NCBI RefSeq assembly: GCF_020805785.1
Contig: NZ_JAJGZV010000001.1
Span: 744,001-808,000 of the forward strand
Reading direction: 5' to 3'
From: Flavobacterium chungbukense
GTDB taxonomy: Bacteria > Bacteroidota > Bacteroidia > Flavobacteriales > Flavobacteriaceae
DNA: 64,000 bases
Below, piece by piece: positions 46,094 through 56,638 of the stretch. Each line of letters starts with the position of its first letter. The stretch's first letter is position 1. Under the pieces are notes generated by a model that was not told where the DNA came from, did no database searches, and was given only the letters and a program-made list of their open reading frames with translations. A program made the position numbers and the translations under genes.

Positions 46094-47662
46094 ATGACAC
46101 TAAATAAATTAAAAAGAACGGCGATATGCTTCTCATTACTTGCAGCTTTTAGTTGTACAGATAATTTTGAAGAAATCAATACAAATCCTGAAGGTGCAAC
46201 CACAGGACAATTAGAACAGGATTATAACAATATTAAAAGTTTGTTTAAGCCAGCTTTTAGCAGAATATATATTTCTGATATTACTTGGCAATATCAGATT
46301 CAGCAAAGTTTGCAAGCAGATGGATGGTCTGGATATATGATTACGCCAGTTCCTTTTGGAGATACTAATAATTACGACTATGCATTAAATCCTGGTTGGA
46401 ATGGTTATGCTTGGGAAAGAGCTTATGTTGATATTATTGCAAATCTTTATAAAGTTGAACAAAGAGCTAAAGGTAAATACGATCAATTTTATGCTTGGTC
46501 ATTAATAATAAAAGCGGTGCAAATGCAGCGTATTACTGATATGTACGGTCCAGCTGTATATTCTAAATACGGTGCTGACGGTGCAGTTCTTTATGATTCT
46601 CAAAAGGACATTTACACTCAAATGTTCAAAGATTTAGATTTTGCAGTTGCTGAGTTAACGAAAAGAATTGCGGCTAACGAATCTTCTACTTTTAAAGGAA
46701 CAGATTTATCTGCTTATGATGGAGATTATACACAATGGGTTAAATATGCAAACTCACTTCGTTTGAGAATGGCTATGCGTATTGTTAAAGTAGATCCAGC
46801 TTTGGCAAAAACAGAAGCTGAAAAAGCAGTTAATAATTCAATCGGTGTTCTTAAACTGAACGCTGACGTAATGAAAATTAAATCTCCTGTAGATCTTAAT
46901 GTAATTGATGTAATGAGCCACTCTTGGGTTGGTTTATTTATGGGAGCTGATATGCAATCTATCTTAGGAGGTTATCAAGATCCGCGTATTGCTAAATACT
47001 GGAATACCTCTGACATTCTTCCTGGTCAATATGCTTCGGTAAGAAATGGAGTTACTTATCCTTCAGGAACTACTTATGCTAAATTTTCACAAACTGGACC
47101 AAGAACAAAAACTGGTGAAGTTACTTGGATGTCTACGGCTGAAGTATATTTCCTTAGAGCAGAGGGGGCTTTACGAGGATGGAACATGGGAGGAACTGGT
47201 AAAGAATTATACGAAGCTGGTATTAAGGCATCTTTTGAGCAAAATGGTGTAGAAGGTGCAGCGGCTTATGCGGCAGACAATACAAAGTTGCCTCTTAATT
47301 ATGTAGATCCATTATTCCCAGCAAATAATACTCCGGCAGTTTCTAAAGTTACCGTAGCTTGGGGAGTAACTAATGAAGAAAACCTAGAAAAAATCATCAC
47401 TCAAAAATGGATAGCTACTTATCCTGATGGACAAGAAGCATGGTCTGAGTATAGAAGAACAGGTTATCCAAAATTATTTAGAATTGCAAATAATAAAAGT
47501 GGTGGTGTAATTAGCACAGAATTTGGTGTTAGAAGACTTCCTTTTGCTCAGTCTGAGACAGCAAGTAATCCAGAAGGTGTGGCTTCAGGAGTAACTGCAC
47601 TTGGTGGAGCAGATAATGGAGCTACTAGACTTTGGTGGGATGTTAATAAAGCAAACTTCTAA
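46094..47662 (+). CDS. SusD/RagB-family nutrient-binding outer-membrane lipoprotein
   Basis: 522 residues. The N-terminus RTAICFSLLAAFSCTDNFEEI is a lipoprotein signal with Cys about residue 21. The following NTNPEGATTGQLEQDYN and a TPR-like helical body with MQRITDMYGPAVYSKYG and WVKYANSLRLRMAMRI match the SusD_2 branch rather than classic SusD. C-terminal features include TWMSTAEVYFLRAEGALRGW and ATYPDGQEAWSEYRRTGYP. It binds glycan at the cell surface and closes over SusC. A GAAA-looped hairpin separates it from the nagB fusion gene. Confidence 0.93.
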   Translation: MTLNKLKRTAICFSLLAAFSCTDNFEEINTNPEGATTGQLEQDYNNIKSLFKPAFSRIYISDITWQYQIQQSLQADGWSGYMITPVPFGDTNNYDYALNPGWNGYAWERAYVDIIANLYKVEQRAKGKYDQFYAWSLIIKAVQMQRITDMYGPAVYSKYGADGAVLYDSQKDIYTQMFKDLDFAVAELTKRIAANESSTFKGTDLSAYDGDYTQWVKYANSLRLRMAMRIVKVDPALAKTEAEKAVNNSIGVLKLNADVMKIKSPVDLNVIDVMSHSWVGLFMGADMQSILGGYQDPRIAKYWNTSDILPGQYASVRNGVTYPSGTTYAKFSQTGPRTKTGEVTWMSTAEVYFLRAEGALRGWNMGGTGKELYEAGIKASFEQNGVEGAAAYAADNTKLPLNYVDPLFPANNTPAVSKVTVAWGVTNEENLEKIITQKWIATYPDGQEAWSEYRRTGYPKLFRIANNKSGGVISTEFGVRRLPFAQSETASNPEGVASGVTALGGADNGATRLWWDVNKANF

Positions 47663-47694
47663 GAAAACAATAGTATTGAGTTTGGTTAGTAGTA

Positions 47695-47726
47695 ATGGTA
47701 TAGACTGCGAAAGCGGTCTATACCAT
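47695..47726 (+). other. Perfectly paired hairpin with GAAA tetraloop between susD and nagB
   Basis: ATGGTATAGACTGC-GAAA-GCGGTCTATACCAT, a 14-bp stem with one G-T wobble. It is followed by TCTTAAAGCC, not a T run, so a strong terminator is unlikely. It may be an RNA-processing or stability element within the operon. Confidence 0.75.
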
Positions 47727-47769
47727 TCTTAAAGCCGAAAATGGTAATTACTACAAAAAAAGAAAAGAA

Positions 47770-49707
47770 ATGAAAAGTGCTTTAGAAATAAAACCTGATA
47801 TCAGTTACAAAAGCGCGGGAAAATTTGAAGAAACTCGATTTGAGAAAATCCATAACGAAATCTTCAAAAGTTCTATAGAAGCTTCTGTGATTGTAGCTCA
47901 GGAAATTGCGCAGCTAATCAGATCAAAACAAGAGAAGAATAAATCTTGCGTTCTAGGTTTAGCAACAGGTTCTTCTCCGATAAAAGTGTATGAGGAATTG
48001 GTGAGAATGCACAAAGAAGAAGGACTGAGTTTTAGCAATGTAATCACTTTTAATTTGGATGAATATTATCCGATGACGAAAGAGAACAATCAGAGCTATC
48101 ATTATTTCATGCATCAGCATCTTTTTAATCATATTGATATCAAACCTGAAAATATTAATATTCCAGATGGTACTGTAGCGATTGATGAAATCAATCAATA
48201 TTGTATTGATTACGAAATGAATATTAAAAACGCTGGAGGTCTAGATTTTCAGCTTCTTGGAATTGGTCGTACGGGACACGTTGGTTTTAACGAACCTGGC
48301 TCACACATTAATTCCGGTACAAGAATTATTACATTAGATCATATCACTAGAGTTGATGCTTCATCTGCTTTTAATGGAATTGATAATGTCCCGAAACGCG
48401 CTATTACTATGGGAGTTTCGACCATTATGAGATCTAAACGTATTGTTTTAATGGCGTGGGGGCAAAACAAGGCAGATATTATCAAAAGGACTATTCAAGG
48501 TGACATAAGTTCTGAAATTCCAGCTACTTTTTTGCAGAACCATCCCAACGCTACTTTTGTTTTAGATCAATCAGCGGCTACTGAATTAACTCGTTTTAAA
48601 ACGCCTTGGTTGGTTGGAGAATGTCTTTGGACGCATGAGCTGAAAAGTAAAGCGATTGTTTGGCTATGTCAAAAAACAAAACAATCCATTTTAAAATTAA
48701 CAGATCGAGATTACAACAATAACGGAATGTCTGATCTTTTGGCACAAGAAGGTTCTGCTTACGATATGAACATTAATATGTTTAATATCTTGCAACATAC
48801 TATTACCGGATGGCCTGGAGGAAAACCAAATACAGATGATTCTCATCGTCCAGAAAGAGCAAATCCGGCAAAAAAAAGAGTGATTCTTTTTAGCCCGCAT
48901 CCAGATGATGATGTGATTTCTATGGGAGGAACTTTCTCTAAATTAATTAAACAAGGTCACGATGTACATGTCGTTTATCAAACCTCTGGAAATATTGCCG
49001 TTACTGATGATGAAGCCTTAAAATTTGCTGAAGTTGCAAGTGATTTTATTGGTAAAAACGATTCTGGCATCAATTTTAAAGAAGTAATAGAATTTTTAAA
49101 CAAAAAATCTGAAAATCAAATTGATTCTTTAGAAGTTCGAAAATTAAAAGGACTTATTAGAAGAAGAGAATCTTATGCTGCAACCAGGTATATTGGTTTG
49201 AAAGATGCTAATACGCACTTTTTAGATCTTCCTTTTTATGAAACGGGGCAAGTTAAAAAGAATCCGTTAGGGACAGAAGATATTGCTATTGTAAAAGATA
49301 TTATTGCTCAAATAAAACCACATCAAGTTTTTGCAGCTGGAGATCTCGCAGATCCGCATGGAACGCATGAAGTTTGTCTCAATGCCATATTTGCAGCTTT
49401 AAAAGAACTTAAACCAGAACCTTATATGAAAGATTGCTGGTTATGGCTTTACAGAGGTGCTTGGCACGAATGGGATATTCATGAAATCGATATGGCAGTT
49501 CCCCTAAGTCCGTCTGAAGTTTTATTAAAACGCCATGCCATTTTGTATCATCAATCTCAAAAAGATCGAGTAATGTTTCAAGGAAATGATTCTCGAGAAT
49601 TTTGGGTTCGAGCAGAAGATCGAAATAAAAATACTGCGATTTTATATGATGAATTAGGTTTAGCTGAATATGAAGCAATTGAAGCTTTTAAACGTTTTGA
49701 TTATTAA
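47770..49707 (+). CDS. nagB: Glucosamine-6-phosphate deaminase fused to a PIG-L/LmbE-type deacetylase domain
   Basis: 645 residues, about 2.5 times a classic NagB. Residues about 25-300 are the NagB domain: VLGLATGSSPIKVYEELVR, ITFNLDEYYPM with the catalytic Asp, and GRTGHVGFNEPGS. At the place of E. coli Asp141 there is Thr. Residues about 370-640 are a PIG-L/LmbE zinc deacetylase: ILFSPHPDDDVISMGG, YQTSGN, RRRESYAA and a distal DPHGTHEVC supplying the other His ligands. NagB makes fructose 6-phosphate and ammonia from glucosamine 6-phosphate. The second domain could remove acetyl from GlcNAc 6-phosphate, replacing nagA, which is absent here; this is inference. Confidence 0.9.
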   Translation: MKSALEIKPDISYKSAGKFEETRFEKIHNEIFKSSIEASVIVAQEIAQLIRSKQEKNKSCVLGLATGSSPIKVYEELVRMHKEEGLSFSNVITFNLDEYYPMTKENNQSYHYFMHQHLFNHIDIKPENINIPDGTVAIDEINQYCIDYEMNIKNAGGLDFQLLGIGRTGHVGFNEPGSHINSGTRIITLDHITRVDASSAFNGIDNVPKRAITMGVSTIMRSKRIVLMAWGQNKADIIKRTIQGDISSEIPATFLQNHPNATFVLDQSAATELTRFKTPWLVGECLWTHELKSKAIVWLCQKTKQSILKLTDRDYNNNGMSDLLAQEGSAYDMNINMFNILQHTITGWPGGKPNTDDSHRPERANPAKKRVILFSPHPDDDVISMGGTFSKLIKQGHDVHVVYQTSGNIAVTDDEALKFAEVASDFIGKNDSGINFKEVIEFLNKKSENQIDSLEVRKLKGLIRRRESYAATRYIGLKDANTHFLDLPFYETGQVKKNPLGTEDIAIVKDIIAQIKPHQVFAAGDLADPHGTHEVCLNAIFAALKELKPEPYMKDCWLWLYRGAWHEWDIHEIDMAVPLSPSEVLLKRHAILYHQSQKDRVMFQGNDSREFWVRAEDRNKNTAILYDELGLAEYEAIEAFKRFDY

Positions 49708-49858
49708 AGTTTTAAGATTCGATTTTGAACGAATCAATTGACAAAATTCAGAGGATTACTTGTAAAAGTGAGGTAATGCAGAAGTCATTCTGAGTTTTGT
49801 CTTTTTTTTATATAAATTTAGGATGCTTATTAAAACTATCCAACCAAAAAAAAGAAAA

Positions 49859-51925
49859 ATGAAATATTTATTTGTACTATTATTTGCAGGTATAACTGCG
49901 GGTGCTCAAGTCCAGAAAGAGCAACTAAATCTTATGCCTTGGCCTCAGAGTGTGGTTGTTAATGAAGGTAATTTTGCTTTAACTAAAAATTTTAAAGTCA
50001 ATATTACAGGAAATCCGAATCCAAGAATTTTTGGAGGAGTAACTCGCTTTTTGCGCCGTTTAGATGGTAGGGCAGGTATATTTTTTGAGCAAGGTTTTGT
50101 TACCAAATTAAACGAAGTTCCAAACGCAGAATTGCAAATCAATTGTACTAAAAGCGGTAAAATTGGTATATACGAAGACGAAAGTTATCATTTAGATATC
50201 ACTTCAAACAAAATTACTTTAAATGCATCAAGCGATTTAGGTGCTTTGCATGGCTTAGAGACTTTATTGCAGTTGCTTCAAAACAATTCACATTCTTTTT
50301 ATTTTCCAACGTCAAAAATCTCAGATTTTCCAAGATTTACTTGGAGAGGTTTAATGATTGATGTTTCAAGACATTTTCAACCAATTGATGTAATCAAAAG
50401 AAATATTGATGCATTGGCAGCTATGAAAATGAATGTTTTTCACTGGCACTTAGTTGATGACCAAGGTTGGAGAATTGAAATGAAAAAACATCCAAAGTTT
50501 ATAGAATTAGCTTCGGATGGAATGTATTATACACAAGAGGAAATTAAAAATATCGTAAAATATGCTGATGAACGCGGTATTTTAATTGTTCCAGAAATAG
50601 ATGTTCCAGGTCACGGATCAGCCATTTTAACGGCTTACCCAGAAATTGGCAGTAAAGCTATCACGCTGACAGGAGGAACGTCCGAAAAAAATATTCAAGG
50701 TACAGCAATCGCTACCTATGGAGTTGAGAGAAATGCTGGTATTTTTTCGCCAACATTAGATCCTTCAAACCCTAAAACATATCAGATTTTAAGTGAAGTT
50801 TTTGATGAGGTTTGTCCGCTGTTTCCGGGAGCTTATTTCCACATTGGAGGAGATGAAAATGAAGGAAAAGACTGGGATGCAAACCCTAAAATTCAAGAAT
50901 TTAAAAAGAAACATAACTTAAAAACAAATCACGAATTACAAACCTATTTTACGATGCAATTGGCCCCAATGTTAAAGAAACATGGAAAACAATTGATGGG
51001 TTGGGAGGAGATTCTGACGAAAAATCTTTCGAAAGAAGCGATTGTACATTCCTGGAGAGGTCCAAATGAGGGAATGGCTGCTGGCCAGTCTTTAGTAGAT
51101 GCTGTTAAAAAAGGATATAAAACCGTTTTATCAAATGGCTATTATATCGATTTAATGTACCCGATTGCAAGCCATTATTTGAATGATCCAATGCCAAAAG
51201 GAGCAAATTTAACTGCAGAAGAAAAAGCAAGAATTTTAGGTGGAGAAGCTACAATGTGGACAGAATTAGTGTCCCCACTTACAATAGATTCAAGACTTTG
51301 GCCAAGAACAGCTGCAATAGCAGAAAGACTTTGGTCTGCAGAAGATGTGGTAGATGTTGAAAATATGCGCAAGCGATTGGAAACAGTTTCTTTTAGATTA
51401 GAAGAATTAGGAATTACGCATCTTCGTAATAAAGACGTGATTTTAAGAAATATTGCAAACAATCAGGATATCAAGCCATTGGAAGAATTGCTAAAAGTAA
51501 GCGAACCATTAAAAGGCTATACCCGTAATAAAGGTGGAACAGAATATCAAATGTATTCTCCGTTGACACTTTTTGCAGACGCATGTGGTCCAGATGCAAA
51601 AGACGCTTTGGCATTTGATGCTGCAGTTGCTCAATATTTAGCGAATAAATCAGCAGATAATAAAGCAAAAGTGGCAGGTTTTTTAAACAAATGGATTGTT
51701 GTACACAAAGATCTGACGTCGCTAAGTGCAAATGCTCCTTTGGTGCAGCCACTATTGCCTTTGTCTAAAAAATTAAATGATGCATCGCAGGAATTATTAT
51801 TGGTTTTGGATAATAAGTCAACTTTAAAATCTGATAATTTGAAAAAATTAATAGAAGATTGTAATACAAAAGACCACGCAGATGTAGAATTAGCTGTTTA
51901 TACAAGCTTGAAAAAATTATTGTAA
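49859..51925 (+). CDS. GH20 beta-N-acetylhexosaminidase, exported
   Basis: 688 residues from the ATG at 49859, which starts signal peptide MKYLFVLLFAGITAGAQ; an upstream ATG at 49823 would add a basic 12-residue leader and was rejected. The N-terminal GH20b domain has LNLMPWPQSVV. The GH20 barrel has WRGLMIDVSRHFQP, FHWHLVDDQGWR, VPEIDVPGHG and HIGGDENEGKDW with the catalytic Asp-Glu pair, and LGGEATMWTE. A helical C-terminal region follows. It releases GlcNAc from chitooligosaccharides or glycans in the periplasm or outside, feeding the nearby uptake and nagB genes. Confidence 0.95.
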   Translation: MKYLFVLLFAGITAGAQVQKEQLNLMPWPQSVVVNEGNFALTKNFKVNITGNPNPRIFGGVTRFLRRLDGRAGIFFEQGFVTKLNEVPNAELQINCTKSGKIGIYEDESYHLDITSNKITLNASSDLGALHGLETLLQLLQNNSHSFYFPTSKISDFPRFTWRGLMIDVSRHFQPIDVIKRNIDALAAMKMNVFHWHLVDDQGWRIEMKKHPKFIELASDGMYYTQEEIKNIVKYADERGILIVPEIDVPGHGSAILTAYPEIGSKAITLTGGTSEKNIQGTAIATYGVERNAGIFSPTLDPSNPKTYQILSEVFDEVCPLFPGAYFHIGGDENEGKDWDANPKIQEFKKKHNLKTNHELQTYFTMQLAPMLKKHGKQLMGWEEILTKNLSKEAIVHSWRGPNEGMAAGQSLVDAVKKGYKTVLSNGYYIDLMYPIASHYLNDPMPKGANLTAEEKARILGGEATMWTELVSPLTIDSRLWPRTAAIAERLWSAEDVVDVENMRKRLETVSFRLEELGITHLRNKDVILRNIANNQDIKPLEELLKVSEPLKGYTRNKGGTEYQMYSPLTLFADACGPDAKDALAFDAAVAQYLANKSADNKAKVAGFLNKWIVVHKDLTSLSANAPLVQPLLPLSKKLNDASQELLLVLDNKSTLKSDNLKKLIEDCNTKDHADVELAVYTSLKKLL

Positions 51926-52331
51926 TATAATTTGAATTAGTGTTTAGTAAAATGTTGCCTTTATTAATTTGAATTCTATATCTCTGCTAGAACGTTTTTG
52001 GCAGAGATATTTACAAAAGTGATTTTTCTGCTCTTCTATAGAAAGAGCAAAAAATATATTTTCAAGAGTTAATAACAAAAATCCTGAAAATTATGTGAAA
52101 TAAAATGTTTGGTGGGTTAAAATTGAGTTTGGTTATTTATTTTTTAATCTAATTTTATTTCAAAAGAATGTGTCGAGTTTAGATAATTTGTTATTTGGTT
52201 TTTATCTAAGCAAGAACATTTATAGAGCCTGGCAATTCGTTGTCAGGCTTTTTTTATTTAAAAAAAAATCTATTTAGTAGGAAATATCGGTTTTAGAATT
52301 ATTTTTACAGCAACTAATCAAACCCAAAATA
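51926..52331. other. Gene-free 406-bp stretch with several hairpins
   Basis: No ORF of note. ATATCTCTGC (51978-51987) pairs with GCAGAGATAT (52001-52010); GCTCTT/AAGAGC forms a small hairpin near 52030-52048; and a clear terminator is at 52226-52256. No exact TAnnTTTG box was found. The middle could encode a small RNA, but nothing proves it. Confidence 0.45.
52226..52256 (+). terminator. Rho-independent terminator with TTCG tetraloop, 300 bp from the nearest upstream gene
   Basis: AGCCTGGCAA-TTCG-TTGTCAGGCT followed by TTTTTTT. It is some 300 bp after the hexosaminidase stop and 76 bp before the next start. Confidence 0.88.
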
Positions 52332-53030
52332 ATGAAAGCATTCTCAATTTTTAATTATGTATTCTCCATTATCGGAGCAGGTCTATTAGCAGGAGCTATT
52401 TATCTTTATGTAGACAAACAGGCATTTCTCGAAAAAGCAGAAACGACACAAGGAACAGTTATCGAAATGGTTTCTAAAAGATCGAAAGACTCTACTACTT
52501 ATAGCCCTGTTGTTTCATTTACAACAAAAGCGGGTCAGGAAATTACCTACACATCATCTACTAGCAGTAATCCGCCAAGTTATGACGTAGGAGAAAATGT
52601 CGAAATTTTTTATGATCCCGCAAACCCGCATGATGCTGAGATTAATGGTTTTTTCTCGTTATGGTTAGGCGTTATAATTTTAGGTTTTATCGGAATCGTT
52701 TTCTTTTTAATTGGTTCTTTGGGCGTTTTATTTCGTTATCTTAAAAAGAAAAAAGTGCAAAATTTACTTGAAACAGGTAAGCCAATTGCTGCAAAATTTA
52801 CACAAGTTCAGTTAAACACCAATCAGACATTAAACGGAAGAAATCCTTTTCAGATTTTGAGTCAATGGCAGGATCCGAAAACCGATGAACTATATGTTTT
52901 TAAAAGCGAAAGCATCTGGTTTGATCCTACAGAATTTGTAAAAACAGATACCGTAAGAGTTTTTATTGACCCTGAAAATCCTGCGAAATATACTATGGAT
53001 ACTTCTTTTTTACCCAAACTTAAAAACTAG
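52332..53030 (+). CDS. DUF3592 membrane protein (first of two paralogues)
   Basis: 232 residues with two membrane helices: YVFSIIGAGLLAGAIYLYV at the N-terminus and LWLGVIILGFIGIVFFLIGS near 110-130. The segment between them (TQGTVIEMV ... YSPVVSFTTKAGQEITY ... VGENVEIFYDPANP) is the DUF3592 pattern, a small beta domain exposed outside the membrane. A second similar beta segment, also ending in a DPENP motif, follows the second helix. Function unknown. The next gene is a paralogue, so the pair arose by tandem duplication. Confidence 0.82.
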   Translation: MKAFSIFNYVFSIIGAGLLAGAIYLYVDKQAFLEKAETTQGTVIEMVSKRSKDSTTYSPVVSFTTKAGQEITYTSSTSSNPPSYDVGENVEIFYDPANPHDAEINGFFSLWLGVIILGFIGIVFFLIGSLGVLFRYLKKKKVQNLLETGKPIAAKFTQVQLNTNQTLNGRNPFQILSQWQDPKTDELYVFKSESIWFDPTEFVKTDTVRVFIDPENPAKYTMDTSFLPKLKN

Positions 53031-53085
53031 AAATGCAGCTAATTTATTTAAGGAATGTTTTGCACTAAAATTTAAATAGAGAAAA

Positions 53086-53754
53086 ATGAAAAATAGTATT
53101 TCTATCGTGAAATATATTTTCTGCATAATTGGATTATGGATTCTAATACAAGCCTTTTTTATTTATCAAGAAAAAAAGCCTTTTATAGATAAGGCAGATC
53201 TTGTAAAGGGTCTGGTGCTATCTAGCTCGAATTATAGCACTAAAGTGTCTTTTGTAACAAAAGAGGGGAAAACATACAAGCTTTTTTTAAATACCAGCAA
53301 TAATCTAATAGAATATAACGAGGGAGAAAATGTAGAAGTTTTGTATGATCCTAAAAATCCATACAAGGCCAAGATAAATAGTTTTAGTACTTTATATCTC
53401 GGAGTCTCGATCTTAGGGATTGCAGGAAGTGTTTTCTTTCTGACAGGTTTTTCATTTTTTAGAGCTGATTATTTGAAACAAAAAGAGATACGATTTTTGA
53501 AGGAAAAAGGCAGACGTATTACAACTAGGTTTAGTCAAATAATGCTTAATGTAAATGTTACAGTAAACGGTAGTCATCCCTATCTTATATGCAGTAAATG
53601 GTCAGATTCAGAAACGAACAAAACTTATTTATTTGAAAGCGAAAATATTTGGCTAGATCCTAGAGAGTTTGAAATAATAGATGAAATTATGGTTTTGATT
53701 GATCCAAAAGATCCGAATAGATATTATATGGATATTTCATTCATAAAGGAATAA
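53086..53754 (+). CDS. DUF3592 membrane protein (second of two paralogues)
   Basis: 222 residues with the same layout as its neighbour: N-terminal helix FCIIGLWILIQAFFIY, a beta domain with YNEGENVEVLYDPKNP, a second helix TLYLGVSILGIAGSVFFLTG and a final beta segment ending VLIDPKDPNRYYMD. Shared stretches (GENVE.(F/L)YDP, ES(E)xIW.DP(R/T)EF) show close paralogy with divergence. Spacing of 55 bp suggests co-transcription. Function unknown. Confidence 0.8.
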   Translation: MKNSISIVKYIFCIIGLWILIQAFFIYQEKKPFIDKADLVKGLVLSSSNYSTKVSFVTKEGKTYKLFLNTSNNLIEYNEGENVEVLYDPKNPYKAKINSFSTLYLGVSILGIAGSVFFLTGFSFFRADYLKQKEIRFLKEKGRRITTRFSQIMLNVNVTVNGSHPYLICSKWSDSETNKTYLFESENIWLDPREFEIIDEIMVLIDPKDPNRYYMDISFIKE

Positions 53755-53799
53755 AAACTTTTAAGTACTTTTGAAATCAAATACAATGTTTCAGAATCC

Positions 53800-54570
53800 A
53801 TGCATAAATTATTTATTTTAATTTTTTCTCTTTTTATCTTCTCAGTAAGCTCAGCCCAAAATAAATTTGGAAATCCCGAAGTTGATCCAATTCAAATTCA
53901 GAAAACGTACGAATCTTGGTCGCTTTATAATAAAAAAATCATGCTTTCAAGAGATTTTACGGCGTTGGATTCTTCTTCGAAAGAAATTACTAAAGAATCA
54001 TTTCTAGATCAATTGGCAAACGGAAATTTTATTCCAATCCGATTAAAATCAGAAGGCTCGATTTATTATTATAAATTATTTAAAATTCAGCCCAAAACAG
54101 ATAGCAGTATTAAAGCGACAATCAATCAAATAGGTTTTGACGCTTATAAAAACTACAAAATGGAAGGAACGGCTTTTCCTCTGTTTTCATTTAAAGATTT
54201 AAACGGAAATTTGGTTACAAATGAATCTATGAAAGGAAAAATCATAGTTATAAAATGCTGGTACATTCACTGCGCACCTTGCATTAGAGAATTTCCGCAA
54301 GTAAATAAATTGGTTGAAGAATATAAAGACCGAAAAGATATTATGTTTTTAAGTTTAGCAGAAGATTCAACCGAACAGTTAAACGCATTTTTAGCAAGAA
54401 AACCACTTTCGTATGCTGTAATTCCAGATATGAAAGATTATATGAATGAAGCTTTACAGTTAAATTCATTCCCAACTCATTTTATTTTAAATAAAGTAGG
54501 AATAATTGCTAAAGTCTTGCCTAATTTTGAAAGTTTAGAAGGGGCGCTGGCTAAGGAAAGTCAGTTGTAG
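53800..54570 (+). CDS. TlpA/thioredoxin-like exported disulfide reductase
   Basis: 256 residues with signal peptide MHKLFILIFSLFIFSVSSAQ. After a variable N-terminal part, the last 140 residues are a thioredoxin fold: FKDLNGNLVTNESMKGK, the redox motif CWYIHCAPCIREFP (CAPC), MFLSLAEDSTEQLNAF, and cis-Pro region SFPTHFILNKVG. TlpA-type proteins reduce disulfides in the periplasm, e.g. in cytochrome c maturation or stress. A TACTTTTG box (53766-53773) lies 26 bp before the ATG. Partner unknown. Confidence 0.88.
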   Translation: MHKLFILIFSLFIFSVSSAQNKFGNPEVDPIQIQKTYESWSLYNKKIMLSRDFTALDSSSKEITKESFLDQLANGNFIPIRLKSEGSIYYYKLFKIQPKTDSSIKATINQIGFDAYKNYKMEGTAFPLFSFKDLNGNLVTNESMKGKIIVIKCWYIHCAPCIREFPQVNKLVEEYKDRKDIMFLSLAEDSTEQLNAFLARKPLSYAVIPDMKDYMNEALQLNSFPTHFILNKVGIIAKVLPNFESLEGALAKESQL

Positions 54571-54576
54571 TTTTTT

Positions 54577-56426
<1,850 letters not shown>

Positions 56427-56448
56427 TCTCAAAATAAATTACAATATG

Positions 56449-56492
56449 AAAATCCCAAATTCCAAATTAAACTTGGAGTTTGGGATTTTTTA
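56449..56492 (+). terminator. Rho-independent terminator after the ABC-F gene
   Basis: AAATCCCAAATTCCAA paired with TTGGAGTTTGGGATTT around a short loop, then T run. Confidence 0.88.
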
Positions 56493-56507
56493 ATTTAAAA
56501 AATATAG

Positions 56508-56592
56508 CCACTACCCGAGCGATAGCGAATAGGCGAAGCAATTGCACCAATTTCCACGAATTAAATTTGTGCTAATTTGTGTAATTAGTGGC
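56508..56592. repeat. Dispersed palindromic element GCCACTA..TAGTGGC
   Basis: Ends GCCACTA and TAGTGGC, with an inner CCACGAATT / AATTAGTGG pairing. Similar in type to 34034-34097. Confidence 0.6.
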
Positions 56593-56598
56593 AATAAA

Positions 56599-56634
56599 AA
56601 AAATTCCCGTTATTCTCATAACGGGGATTTTTTA
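56599..56634. terminator. Bidirectional terminator
   Basis: AAATTCCCGTTAT-TCTC-ATAACGGGGATTT flanked by A and T runs. On the minus strand it directly follows the small lipoprotein gene. Confidence 0.87.
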
Positions 56635-56638
56635 TGTC

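Noticed and set aside
43048..51925. Horizontally acquired island
   Set aside because: The GlcNAc locus has no integrase, tRNA edge or visible base-composition break, and its codon use looks like that of the flanking genes.
51978..52010. Terminator of the hexosaminidase gene
   Set aside because: The ATATCTCTGC/GCAGAGATAT hairpin has a 13-nt loop and no T run after it.
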